Shown here: piece after piece, positions 1 to 7,319 of the stretch
How positions within the stretch are numbered: the stretch's first letter is position 1
Layout: each line of letters starts with the position of its first letter
Program-made: the position numbers and the translations under genes
DNA from: an uncultured Bacilli bacterium
GTDB taxonomy: Bacteria; Bacillota_I; Bacilli_A; RF39; UBA660
Direction of reading: 5' to 3'
NCBI GenBank assembly: GCA_947631135.1
Contig: CANRKE010000048.1
Coordinates: forward strand, 1-9,248
DNA: 9,248 nucleotides
The notes under the pieces: generated by a model
What the model was told of the DNA's origin: nothing
What the model saw: the letters and a program-made list of their open reading frames with translations, nothing else
Databases searched by the model: none

Positions 1-14
1 ATTGATTTTTTAGT

Positions 15-21
15 AAGGAAG
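15..21 (+). promoter_or_regulatory. Ribosome binding site deciding the start of the first glycosyltransferase
   Basis: AAGGAAG lies 8 nt before the ATG at 30. An in-frame GTG at 21 overlaps this site and so cannot be served by it. The ATG at 30 is therefore the preferred start. Confidence 0.7.
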
Positions 22-29
22 TGTTAAAA

Positions 30-740
30 ATGATTAAGATTTTAATTATAATACCTGCATTTAATGAGCAGGACAATATACTAAAAACATGTAAATCTAT
101 TATTGAATATAACAAAAAAAACAAAACTAATTATGATATTATTGTTATAAATGATGGATCTATTGATAAAACAAGGGAAGTACTTGAAAAAAATAATATT
201 CCACATATTAATTTAATTCATAATTTAGGAATTGGTGGGGCTGTACAAACAGGATATAAATATGCGTATGAAAAAAATTATGATGTAGCTATCCAATTTG
301 ATGGTGATGGTCAACATAATATTAATTATGTAAAAGATTTAATTTCAGCTATAGAAGAAGGCAATGATATGGTAATTGGTTCAAGATTTATTGAAAATAC
401 TGGAAAATTTAAATCGACAAAAATGAGAAGAATAGGAATTAATATAATATCTATGTTTATTAAGCTTTTTACTGGGAAAAAAATATATGATACAACATCA
501 GGATTTAGAGCTTGTAATAAAAATATTATAAAAATATTTTCATTATCATATCCTACTGAATATCCTGAACCGATATCAAATGTTGAAATTATAAAAAAAG
601 GATACTCGGTTAAAGAAGTGAGTGTATCTATGAATGAAAGAAAAGCAGGTAATTCATCTATACATTCATGGAAAAATGTCTATTATATGATAAACGTTTT
701 ATTATCAATAATAATTGTAAGTTTAAGGAGGGATAAATGA
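30..740 (+). CDS. Family 2 glycosyltransferase (DPM1-like)
   Basis: This is a 236-residue GT-A fold glycosyltransferase, probably acting at the inner membrane face on a nucleotide sugar with a polyprenyl-phosphate or lipid-linked acceptor. The sequence shows the N-terminal strand IIIPAFNE (6-13), the nucleotide-binding INDGS (40-44), a DGDGQH block with the metal-binding DxD at 91-93, GSRF (117-120) and TSGFRA (156-161). These are hallmarks of the dolichol-phosphate-mannose-synthase-like branch of GT2. The C-terminal ~20 residues are hydrophobic and end in a basic tail, suggesting membrane association, but there is no multi-spanning domain. The ATG at 30 is chosen over the GTG at 21 because of ribosome-site spacing. 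The stop overlaps the next gene, a DUF2304 protein. A GT2 next to DUF2304 is a familiar pairing in cell-surface loci, so the two probably work together. The donor sugar cannot be read from the sequence. Confidence 0.9.
   Translation: MIKILIIIPAFNEQDNILKTCKSIIEYNKKNKTNYDIIVINDGSIDKTREVLEKNNIPHINLIHNLGIGGAVQTGYKYAYEKNYDVAIQFDGDGQHNINYVKDLISAIEEGNDMVIGSRFIENTGKFKSTKMRRIGINIISMFIKLFTGKKIYDTTSGFRACNKNIIKIFSLSYPTEYPEPISNVEIIKKGYSVKEVSVSMNERKAGNSSIHSWKNVYYMINVLLSIIIVSLRRDK
725..732 (+). promoter_or_regulatory. Strong ribosome binding site inside the end of the GT2 gene
   Basis: AAGGAGGG is the best Shine-Dalgarno match in the block and lies within the last codons of the GT2 gene. Two ATGs follow in frame, at 737 and 740. 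The spacing is 4 nt to the first and 7 nt to the second, so 740 is the better start. Either choice overlaps the upstream TGA and implies translational coupling. Confidence 0.7.
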
Positions 741-1093
741 TGTCTTTAAAATTAGTTATAGAATCTCTAATTCTAATAGTTATTCTAACAATAACAATAT
801 TAATTATACTAAAAAAAGGAAGAATATCAGTTAAATATTCTTTAGTTTGGATATTTTCTATACTAATAATATTAATTGCTACACTTATTCCGAACTTTAT
901 GCAGATAATTGCAAATTTCTTAGGATTTCAAACAATGTCAAATATGATATTTTGTTTATTAATTTTGTTATTATTATTTATCTGTATGTCCCTTACAATA
1001 ATTGTTTCAGGTCAAAAAGAAAAAATTAAACTATTAATACAAGAAGTATCTATGTTAAAAGAAAGGATAGAATCAGATGAATCAAGAAAATGA
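740..1093 (+). CDS. DUF2304 small membrane protein
   Basis: This is a 117-residue protein of the DUF2304 family, whose biochemical function is unknown. Three hydrophobic segments are visible at roughly 4-25, 33-52 and 68-91. Between the first two is the family-typical cytoplasmic loop KKGRISVKYSLVW. A charged C-terminal helix follows (QKEKIKLLIQEVSMLKERIE) and could form a short coiled coil. The family is regularly encoded beside DPM1-like GT2 genes, as here, where the start overlaps the GT2 stop. A role as membrane anchor or partner of that transferase is inference only. An alternative start is the ATG at 737, one codon longer. The 3' end overlaps the flippase gene by 17 nt. Confidence 0.85.
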   Translation: MSLKLVIESLILIVILTITILIILKKGRISVKYSLVWIFSILIILIATLIPNFMQIIANFLGFQTMSNMIFCLLILLLLFICMSLTIIVSGQKEKIKLLIQEVSMLKERIESDESRK

Positions 1094-2528
1094 TGGTAAA
1101 AAAACAATAAATTCTGCCTTCTTGTATTCAATAGCGAACATTATATCAATAGTCGTAAGTATGATAGCTATTCCAATTCTAACTAATATATTAAAAACAG
1201 AAGATATGGGATTAGCAGTTTCATTTAATACAATTAAAACAATATTATCATATATCGTTTTATTATCTATATATACAACAATTGATAAATCAATCTTAGA
1301 ATTTAAAGGTAAAAAGAAAGAATATCTATCAACAATATATATCGTTTCAAATATTAGTTTGTTTATTTTCTTTTTAATTTATTTAATATTTAAAAATCCA
1401 ATAAATAGTATATTAGGATTAAGCACGAATTTAATGTATTTAATGTTTATAATTATATTTTGTACTAATGCATTCACATTATATACAACATATTGGAATT
1501 TTGAAAATAAATCAATTAAAAACTTTATTGTATCATTGCTATCTTCACCAGTCGCACAATTTGTTTCAATATTACTAGTTATGTTAATGACTAATAATAA
1601 ATACATTGGTAGGATAATTGGTATTGATTCATTCTATATTATTTTAGGAATAATCTTTGGAATATCCATATTAATTAATGGGAAACTTTATTTTAATAAA
1701 AAATATGCAAAATATGCATTAGCTATATGCATTCCTATTATTCCACATTTAATTTCTCAAATGTTACTCGCACAAAGTGATCTTATTATGATTAAATATT
1801 TTACTGGTAACTCAACAGCTGGAATATATAGTTTAGCATATACAATATCATCTGTTTTATATACAATATTGTTTCAATTATTAAGACCGTGGTCCCCATG
1901 GGTATATAGAAGATTAGATAATGATGACTACCAGAGTGTAAATAGTAAATCTAAATTATTTATTATATTAGGTTTCATATTAAGTATTGGTTTAATGACT
2001 ATAAGTCCTGAATTAATTAATATATTTTTAAATTCTGATTATCATTCTGCAATTTATATTGTTCCATCTTTAATATTAGGTGTCTTTTTCCAATTTATTT
2101 ATGTGTTTTTCTATGATGTAGAATATTTTCATAAAAAAACAAAATATATTACTATTTCATCATTTGGAGCAGCATTACTTAACATTATTCTTAACTTAAT
2201 TTTGATACCTAAATTTGGATATATGGCAGCAGGATATACTACAGCTATTGGATATATGTTTTTAGCTCTTTTTCATTATACATATATGAGAAAAATCGAT
2301 AAAAGAGAAATATATAATATTAAATATATAAAAACTTTATCTTTAATTATAATTGTGTTTACTTTATTAAATATTATATTTGTTAATATTGCTTTAATTA
2401 GATATTTATTATTTACAATAATTTTCATTTATCTATTTATAAAGTACTATAAAGATTACTCAAGTATATTAAAGATATATATAAATAAAAATAAATTTAT
2501 ACATTTATCAAAATTATTTAATAAATAA
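1077..2528 (+). CDS. wzx: Wzx-type polysaccharide flippase (MOP superfamily)
   Basis: This 483-residue, highly hydrophobic protein has about 12-14 predicted membrane segments along its whole length and short charged loops. It begins with a first helix at about 13-36, followed by the ILKTEDMGLAVSFNTI region. That is the typical N-terminal layout of the polysaccharide transport branch of the MOP exporters (Wzx/RfbX-like). The role is translocation of a lipid-linked oligosaccharide across the cytoplasmic membrane. Length is normal for the family (about 400-500). The start lies inside the DUF2304 gene, 17 nt before its stop, with AAAGG about 10 nt upstream, so the first three genes form one coupled unit. 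The protein ends in a basic tail. Flippases diverge quickly, so the transported glycan cannot be inferred from sequence. No polymerase gene is present to confirm a Wzx/Wzy system. Confidence 0.88.
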   Translation: MNQENDGKKTINSAFLYSIANIISIVVSMIAIPILTNILKTEDMGLAVSFNTIKTILSYIVLLSIYTTIDKSILEFKGKKKEYLSTIYIVSNISLFIFFLIYLIFKNPINSILGLSTNLMYLMFIIIFCTNAFTLYTTYWNFENKSIKNFIVSLLSSPVAQFVSILLVMLMTNNKYIGRIIGIDSFYIILGIIFGISILINGKLYFNKKYAKYALAICIPIIPHLISQMLLAQSDLIMIKYFTGNSTAGIYSLAYTISSVLYTILFQLLRPWSPWVYRRLDNDDYQSVNSKSKLFIILGFILSIGLMTISPELINIFLNSDYHSAIYIVPSLILGVFFQFIYVFFYDVEYFHKKTKYITISSFGAALLNIILNLILIPKFGYMAAGYTTAIGYMFLALFHYTYMRKIDKREIYNIKYIKTLSLIIIVFTLLNIIFVNIALIRYLLFTIIFIYLFIKYYKDYSSILKIYINKNKFIHLSKLFNK

Positions 2529-2606
2529 TATGTAAAATTAATAATAAAATTTTGTATATAATTAAATTCTTACTATTTTCTTTATTTGTTTGTTCTTAAC
2601 AACAGA

Positions 2607-2635
2607 TTGCTAAAATAATAAAGAGGGTGTATAAT
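2607..2635 (+). promoter_or_regulatory. Putative sigma-A-type promoter for the heptose block
   Basis: TTGCTA at 2607-2612 (4 of 6 to TTGACA) is followed, after exactly 17 bp, by a perfect TATAAT at 2630-2635. A start site near 2642 would give an untranslated leader of about 88 nt before the first GT9 gene at 2730. The signal lies in the largest gap of the window, between two functional blocks. TATAAT alone is common in sequence this AT-rich; the spacing and the -35 match are what support the call. Confidence 0.5.
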
Positions 2636-2641
2636 ATTATT

Positions 2642-2668
2642 ATATTTTATTAATCATTATTAAAATAT
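2642..2668. repeat. Imperfect 27-bp AT palindrome at the predicted transcription start
   Basis: ATATTTTA at 2642-2649 is mirrored by TAAAATAT at 2661-2668. The inner TTAAT/ATTAT arms bring the total to 12 of 13 complementary pairs around C2655. It begins where transcription from the promoter at 2607-2635 should start, so it could be an operator or a weak 5' hairpin. Because it is nearly all A/T, chance is a real alternative. The rest of the 2529-2729 gap shows no tRNA, GC-rich terminator or convincing gene. Confidence 0.35.
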
Positions 2669-2717
2669 TTAAAACTTAATATTTGAATGAAATTTATAAA
2701 TTTTAAAAACAATGTTT

Positions 2718-2726
2718 AGGTGGTGA
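2718..2726 (+). promoter_or_regulatory. Ribosome binding site of the first GT9 gene
   Basis: AGGTGGTGA resembles the 3' part of the extended Shine-Dalgarno consensus (AGGAGGTGA). AGGTGG ends 6 nt before the ATG at 2730, which fixes that start. Confidence 0.65.
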
Positions 2727-2729
2727 ATT

Positions 2730-3983
2730 ATGAAAAATATACTTATAAAATTTGTTCCAATATATAGATATATTACTATCAAATTTGATAATATTGTAAA
2801 AAGATTTTATAAACCTAAAAATAAAATATCAGAAAAAAAGCAGGTTGCATTAGTAACCGATATGGGTGTTGGTGATGCAATGAATTTCTTGTGTATTGCA
2901 GATAAATATTTGAAAATCTTTCCGAAAGATAAATTTGAAATAACTTTGTTTTGTTCAAAAAGCACATATAAATTGTTAAAAGGTGAAACAAATTTTGATA
3001 AATATATATTAATGGATTATTTCATTTTTTCTAAAATTAATATAAAAAGTTGTTTAAATATACCAAAGAGAATAAAAATAATTAAAATGCTACGTGAAAA
3101 AAAATATGATATATTAATTGCTCAACCACATACGTTATCAATATTGCCATCTGATATATATACATCAAATATAATTATTGCTGATAAAAAAATTACAATC
3201 AAGAATGATGCTATATTACAAGTGCCAAAGAAATATATATATAAAGTATATACAGATGTTGGTGAGATAAACAATTCAAAAATTCACAATACACAAATGT
3301 ATAATAAACTAGCAATGTATGCTAGCAAACATTTGTTCGATATGGGGGGGGTCAATTTATTAGATGAAGAAATTAAATTTAAAAAAATTCACGATGTAAA
3401 ATTAAATATAAAATTACCTAAAGAATATTATGTTGTATTTCCAAGTTCAAGTTCTGATAAAAAAAATTGGGAATTTGATAAATATGTTGAGCTAATTAGA
3501 AGAATATATGATAAAATAGAATTACCTGTAGTATTTTTAGGTACAAAATCTGATGAAGAAGTAATATCAAAAATATGTGAAAAATTAGATAAAAAAATTT
3601 ATATAAATTTAATTGATAAAACTGAAATTTTTGAGTATATACAAATTATCAAAAATAGTCGTTTTGTAATAACTAATGATACTAGTGCATATCACATTGC
3701 TGTAGTAGAAGAAGTACCAGTAACAATAATAGTTGGTGGATATACATACGATTTTGCAGTTAAATATGATTTTGCAGAAGGTTATAAAAAACCATATATA
3801 TGTGTTAATAAGAACGATTGCTTCAATTGTAAATTACAATGTATACATGGTTTTGATACAAAAAAATTTCCTTGTTTATCATCAATAAGTGTAGATGATG
3901 CATGGAAAGTAGTAAATAAGATGATTGAAAATGAATATATAAAAAGAAAGAAGGAAAAAAATAATGGAAAAAACAATCAATAA
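2730..3983 (+). CDS. Family 9 glycosyltransferase, putative heptosyltransferase A
   Basis: This 417-residue GT-B enzyme belongs to the ADP-heptose:LPS heptosyltransferase family (GT9). A basic, aromatic N-terminal extension of about 37 residues precedes the first Rossmann domain. That domain begins VALVTDMGVGDAM, where G48-D49 matches the family GD motif containing the catalytic Asp. The second domain starts near YYVVFPSSSS and carries the donor-binding ITNDTSAYH (314-322) and VPVTIIVGG. The C-terminus has four cysteines (C364, C367, C371, C382) in a CFNC-x3-C and PCL-xx-IS arrangement, also seen in bacterial GT9 proteins. A run of eight G spans codons 205-208, between the two domains. The closest relative visible is the GT9 two genes downstream. 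Position next to gmhA and hldE supports ADP-heptose as donor. The acceptor is unknown. The 3' end overlaps gmhA by 20 nt. Confidence 0.9.
   Translation: MKNILIKFVPIYRYITIKFDNIVKRFYKPKNKISEKKQVALVTDMGVGDAMNFLCIADKYLKIFPKDKFEITLFCSKSTYKLLKGETNFDKYILMDYFIFSKINIKSCLNIPKRIKIIKMLREKKYDILIAQPHTLSILPSDIYTSNIIIADKKITIKNDAILQVPKKYIYKVYTDVGEINNSKIHNTQMYNKLAMYASKHLFDMGGVNLLDEEIKFKKIHDVKLNIKLPKEYYVVFPSSSSDKKNWEFDKYVELIRRIYDKIELPVVFLGTKSDEEVISKICEKLDKKIYINLIDKTEIFEYIQIIKNSRFVITNDTSAYHIAVVEEVPVTIIVGGYTYDFAVKYDFAEGYKKPYICVNKNDCFNCKLQCIHGFDTKKFPCLSSISVDDAWKVVNKMIENEYIKRKKEKNNGKNNQ
3344..3351 (+). repeat. G8 homopolymer in a GT9 gene, candidate phase-variation tract
   Basis: Eight consecutive G cover the end of ATG codon 205, two GGG codons and the first base of GTC codon 208. 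No other G run in the window approaches this length. With eight G the reading frame is intact. With nine G the frame reaches TGA at codon 213; with seven G it reaches TAG at codon 211. Either product would lose the donor-binding domain. The geometry matches known slipped-strand contingency loci, but variability is inferred, not seen. Confidence 0.6.
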
Positions 3984-4569
3984 CGTGTTAGATACACACA
4001 TCGAAGGAATGAAGTCCTTAAAGGAAAACGGTTATATAGAGGATTTAAAAAATGTAATCGAAATCCAATTAGAATCATTAAATAATGGAGGTAAAATATT
4101 AATCGCTGGAAATGGTGGTAGTGCTTCAGATGCACAACACTTTGCTGGTGAATTAGTAGGAAGATTCTTATTAGAAAGAGAAGGAATACCTGCTATTGCG
4201 TTAAATACAGATACATCAGTTATGACGTGTTTGGGAAACGATTATGGATATGATTCAATTTTTGCAAGACAAATTGAAGCTATTGGTAATGAAGGAGATG
4301 TATTTATAGGAATATCAACAAGTGGAAATTCAAAAAATATAATTGAGGCAGTAGAAATGGCACATAAAAAAGGAATTACAACAATTGGTTTTCTAGGAAA
4401 AGATGGTGGAATATTAAAAAATATGTGTGATGCAAATTTAATTATACCATTTAAAAGTACTGCTAGAGTACAAGAAGCTCATATAATGTCTATTCATATA
4501 ATATGTGAAATAATCGAAGAAATTATGGCAGAAAAACAAAAATCTAAAAGTAAAAGTATTAAAAAATAA
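3964..4569 (+). CDS. gmhA: Phosphoheptose isomerase GmhA
   Basis: This enzyme converts sedoheptulose 7-phosphate to D-glycero-D-manno-heptose 7-phosphate, the first step of activated heptose synthesis, in the cytosol. It is a single SIS domain of 201 residues, close to the 192 of E. coli GmhA. Visible motifs are AGNGGSASDAQHF (48-60), AGELVGRF (61-68), LGNDYGYD (90-97) and the phosphate-binding STSGNS (118-123). The active-site and metal residues correspond to H59, E63, Q170 and H178, each two positions before the E. coli numbering. A lysine- and serine-rich tail (about 190-201) is extra. AAGGA lies 8 nt before the ATG, inside the end of the upstream GT9 gene, which overlaps by 20 nt. It sits between two paralogous GT9 genes and completes a pathway with hldE and gmhB downstream. 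Confidence 0.96.
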   Translation: MEKTINNVLDTHIEGMKSLKENGYIEDLKNVIEIQLESLNNGGKILIAGNGGSASDAQHFAGELVGRFLLEREGIPAIALNTDTSVMTCLGNDYGYDSIFARQIEAIGNEGDVFIGISTSGNSKNIIEAVEMAHKKGITTIGFLGKDGGILKNMCDANLIIPFKSTARVQEAHIMSIHIICEIIEEIMAEKQKSKSKSIKK

Positions 4570-4636
4570 TATTATAAATAAAAAGTAAATAATGAAATCA
4601 ATTAAAATTATTAAATGGAAAGGGTTGAGTTGATTA
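4570..4636 (+). other. Short spacer with a 13-codon ORF before the second GT9 gene
   Basis: This is the largest gap within the heptose block (67 nt). It holds a tiny reading frame, 4592-4633 (MKSIKIIKWKGLS, stop TGA), which is in frame with the GT9 gene and separated from its ATG by one codon. No Shine-Dalgarno site precedes it. The downstream GT9 site is weak: AGGG sits about 12 nt from the ATG. No promoter or terminator is convincing here. The peptide may be meaningless or could help couple translation. Confidence 0.25.
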
Positions 4637-5869
4637 ATGAAAAAAGAAAAATATATATCAAATTTCTCATTAAAATTATACAATTTATGTCAAAGACTTC
4701 CATTTTTACGATATTTAAAGGTATTGTTATATTTTACTGATTCATTATTACTTTTGTTTATAAAAAAACCAAAATATAAAATCAATAACAAAAAGAAAGA
4801 AATATTAATAATTTATAATTATGCATTTGGTGATGGTATGATATGGCTATGTTCTGCACGTGGATTAAGAGATATTTATCCCAAAAGTAAATATAATATT
4901 ACGTTGATTTGTCAAAAAGGAATTCATCAATTATATGAAAATGAAAAAATATTTGATAAAGTTATTCCTTATGATTTAACTAAATCAACTTTTAATATTA
5001 AAACAAGATTTAATTTATATAAATTATTAAGAAAAAAATATTATGACATTCTTTTAGATCCAATAGGAGTTCATGAATGTACTACAAACGTATTTATGAG
5101 TAGAGTAATAAGTGCGAAAGATAAAATAACTATTTTGGATAAAACATTAAATGAGTATTTATGTCCTAAATTGATATACAATAAAATTTATACTAAGATA
5201 ATAGAGGTTAGAAAACCTAATCTATCTTTGATTGAATTCTATGCTGAATTCATTAGAGAATTAGGAAATAAAGACTTTAAAGTTAAATTTACTAAAACTA
5301 AAATAGATAATTTTAAAATAGAATTGCCTGATAATTATTATATTGTATTTCCTAGTGCGAGTACATTGATGAAAAGATGGCCAATTGAAAGATATGCAGA
5401 AATAATAAAAATGATATATAAAAAGACAAAGTTACCTATTTTGTTCTGTGGTACTAATAATGATATAGAAAGTATAAATGAACTAAAAAAACTAATAAGT
5501 GATATACCACAATATGACTATACAAATAAAACATCACTTTTAGAATTTATAGAAGTTATAAAAAGAGCAAAATTTGTAATTACAAATGATACAAGTACAT
5601 ATCATATTGCAGTTATAAACGAAGTACCAGTAACAATAATTACTGGAGGATATACTTATAATAGATATGTTAAATATGAATTTGAAAATATGGACAAGCA
5701 TTTAAAACCATATATAGTAATTTCCGATAATAAAAAATGTTTTAATTGTGATAATAATTGCAAAAGACTTAAAAGTGGAGATGATATTTGGCCTTGTCTT
5801 AATGATATATCAATTGAAAATGCTTGGAAAGTTATAGAAAAAATGATAAATGATGTAAGGAGAAAATAA
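4637..5869 (+). CDS. Family 9 glycosyltransferase, putative heptosyltransferase B
   Basis: This 410-residue GT9 protein is clearly paralogous to the one at 2730-3983. The N-terminus (1-54) is a basic/hydrophobic extension with a leucine-rich stretch (YLKVLLYFTDSLLLLFIKK), likely membrane-associated. The first Rossmann domain begins with ILIIYNYAFGDGM, where G65-D66 is the family GD motif. The second domain starts at YYIVFPSAS, with ITNDTSTYH (315-323) and VPVTIITGG. It has the same cysteine signature as its paralogue (C368, C371, C375, C387). It lacks the G tract: the matching linker reads ELGNKDFK. The start is bounded by an in-frame TGA at 4631-4633. It is followed 1 nt later by hldE, so co-expression with heptose synthesis is near certain. 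ADP-heptose is the probable donor; it might add a second heptose or use another acceptor. Confidence 0.9.
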   Translation: MKKEKYISNFSLKLYNLCQRLPFLRYLKVLLYFTDSLLLLFIKKPKYKINNKKKEILIIYNYAFGDGMIWLCSARGLRDIYPKSKYNITLICQKGIHQLYENEKIFDKVIPYDLTKSTFNIKTRFNLYKLLRKKYYDILLDPIGVHECTTNVFMSRVISAKDKITILDKTLNEYLCPKLIYNKIYTKIIEVRKPNLSLIEFYAEFIRELGNKDFKVKFTKTKIDNFKIELPDNYYIVFPSASTLMKRWPIERYAEIIKMIYKKTKLPILFCGTNNDIESINELKKLISDIPQYDYTNKTSLLEFIEVIKRAKFVITNDTSTYHIAVINEVPVTIITGGYTYNRYVKYEFENMDKHLKPYIVISDNKKCFNCDNNCKRLKSGDDIWPCLNDISIENAWKVIEKMINDVRRK

Positions 5870-5870
5870 A

Positions 5871-7319
5871 ATGAATGTAGATAAGTTGAATAATATTGGA
5901 AATATTAATGTTTTAGTTTTTGGTGATTATATGGTAGATAAATATATTGATGGATCAGTAAATAGAATATCACCAGAAGCACCAGTTCCAGTTGTGTCTG
6001 TTTCAAATAAAATAACTAAATTAGGTGGAGCAGGAAATGTAATTAATAATATAGTATCTTTAGGTGCAAAAGTAAGAGTTTTAGGTTGTGTTGGGGATGA
6101 TATAGATGGTAAATTCATAATAGATTGTTTTAGTAATAATAATGTTGATGCTACATATATGAAAAAATATAGAGAACTTAATACAATTGTTAAAACTAGA
6201 ATAGTATCTAAAAATCAACAATTTCTTAGATTAGATGAAGAGGTAATAGAAAATTTACCAAAAGATTATTATGAATTTATGAATAATAATTTAGATAATA
6301 TTTTTAATAATATTAATTCTTTAGTAATTTCTGATTATGGAAAAGGAGCTGTAAGTTATGATATTGCACAATTATTAATTAAAACAGCTAAAAGTAAAAA
6401 TATACCTGTTGTTATTGATCCTAAGGGTAGTGATTATTCAAAATATTCTGGTGCAACTTTATGTACACCAAATGTAAAAGAATTAAGTGTTGTAACAGGT
6501 AAAAACGTAAAAACAGAAGATGAAGTTTTAGAAGCCGGAAAAGAATTATGTAAAAAAATAAATTTAGATTATTTAGTATTAACACGATCAGAAAAAGGAA
6601 TATCATTATTTAAAAATGGTGAAGATAAAAAAGAAGATTTCCCAGCACTAAAAAAAGATGTTATTGATGTTACAGGTGCAGGAGATACAGTTGTTGCTAC
6701 TATATCAGTATTATTGCCACTAAATTTTTCTATGCAAGATATTTGTAAAATATCAAATATTTCAGCTTCGATTGTAGTATCAAAATTTGGAGCAAGTACA
6801 GTAAGTTTAAATGAATTATTCAGTAATATTTATAATACTGGTAAATATAAGCTAATAGATTTGCGTACTGCAAAATATATAGCTGAGGAATTAAGAAGTA
6901 AAAATAAAAAAATTGTATTTACTAATGGATGTTTTGATCTATTTCATGTAGGGCATTTATATTCATTTGAAAAAGCTAGAGAATTTGGTGATATTTTAAT
7001 TGTTGCAGTAAATACTGATAAATCTGTTAAAAGAAATAAAGGTGATTTAAGACCAATAATAAATGAAAATGATAGAGTTAAAATAATATCTGAATTAGAA
7101 TGTGTAGATTATGTTATTTTGATGGATGATGATAACCCAGTTAATATTATAAAAGAAATAAAACCTGATGTATCTATTAAGGGAATTGATTGGAAAGATA
7201 AAGATGTTATTGAAAAACCAGTAATTGAAAGTTATGGTGGAAGATTAGAGTTTATTGAACTCGAAAAAGATAAATCTACTACAAATATTATTCAAAAGAT
7301 TTTGAAAGTGTATAAATAA
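5871..7319 (+). CDS. hldE: Bifunctional heptose 7-phosphate kinase / heptose 1-phosphate adenylyltransferase HldE
   Basis: This 482-residue fused enzyme (E. coli HldE is 477) phosphorylates D-glycero-D-manno-heptose 7-phosphate at C1. After GmhB removes the C7 phosphate, it adds AMP to give ADP-D-glycero-beta-D-manno-heptose. Residues 1 to about 315 are the PfkB/ribokinase-fold kinase: FGDYMVDKYI (17-26), the HldE-typical RISPEAPVPVVSV (32-44), GGAGNV (52-57) and the catalytic DVTGAGDT (266-273) with D272. After a linker, residues about 347-482 form the nucleotidyltransferase domain: FTNGCFDLFHVGH (350-362) with HxGH at 359-362, the DxR-containing NENDRV (398-403) and STTNII (469-474). Both active sites look intact. 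AAGGAG lies 8 nt before the ATG. The TAA overlaps the gmhB start by one base (TAATG), implying coupling. The fusion implies the beta/ADP route rather than the GDP-alpha-heptose route (HddA/HddC). Confidence 0.97.
   Translation: MNVDKLNNIGNINVLVFGDYMVDKYIDGSVNRISPEAPVPVVSVSNKITKLGGAGNVINNIVSLGAKVRVLGCVGDDIDGKFIIDCFSNNNVDATYMKKYRELNTIVKTRIVSKNQQFLRLDEEVIENLPKDYYEFMNNNLDNIFNNINSLVISDYGKGAVSYDIAQLLIKTAKSKNIPVVIDPKGSDYSKYSGATLCTPNVKELSVVTGKNVKTEDEVLEAGKELCKKINLDYLVLTRSEKGISLFKNGEDKKEDFPALKKDVIDVTGAGDTVVATISVLLPLNFSMQDICKISNISASIVVSKFGASTVSLNELFSNIYNTGKYKLIDLRTAKYIAEELRSKNKKIVFTNGCFDLFHVGHLYSFEKAREFGDILIVAVNTDKSVKRNKGDLRPIINENDRVKIISELECVDYVILMDDDNPVNIIKEIKPDVSIKGIDWKDKDVIEKPVIESYGGRLEFIELEKDKSTTNIIQKILKVYK

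Noticed and set aside
1..29. End of an upstream gene at the left edge
   Set aside because: Stops occur in all frames within the first 27 bases, so no frame can be assigned to a preceding gene from so little sequence.
1379..1606. Reading frames on the minus strand (for example 1379-1606, 3782-3976, 5927-6118)
   Set aside because: They lie entirely inside well-supported plus-strand genes, have no ribosome sites or recognisable domains, and are frame shadows.
2534..2553. Possible terminator after the flippase gene (AAAATT ... AATTTT)
   Set aside because: The stem is six A/T pairs with no G or C and no proper U tail, too weak to call a rho-independent terminator.
3097..3104. A8 runs (also 114-121, 3459-3466 and 7668-7675) as phase-variation tracts
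   Set aside because: Runs of A this long are expected in sequence about 75% A+T and occur in several genes, so they carry no specific signal, unlike the G8 tract.
4592..4639. Read-through of the TGA at 4631-4633 to extend the second GT9 (TGA as Trp)
   Set aside because: Genes at 30-740, 740-1093 and 7319-7873 end on TGA exactly where the next gene overlaps, and Trp is encoded by TGG, so TGA is a stop.
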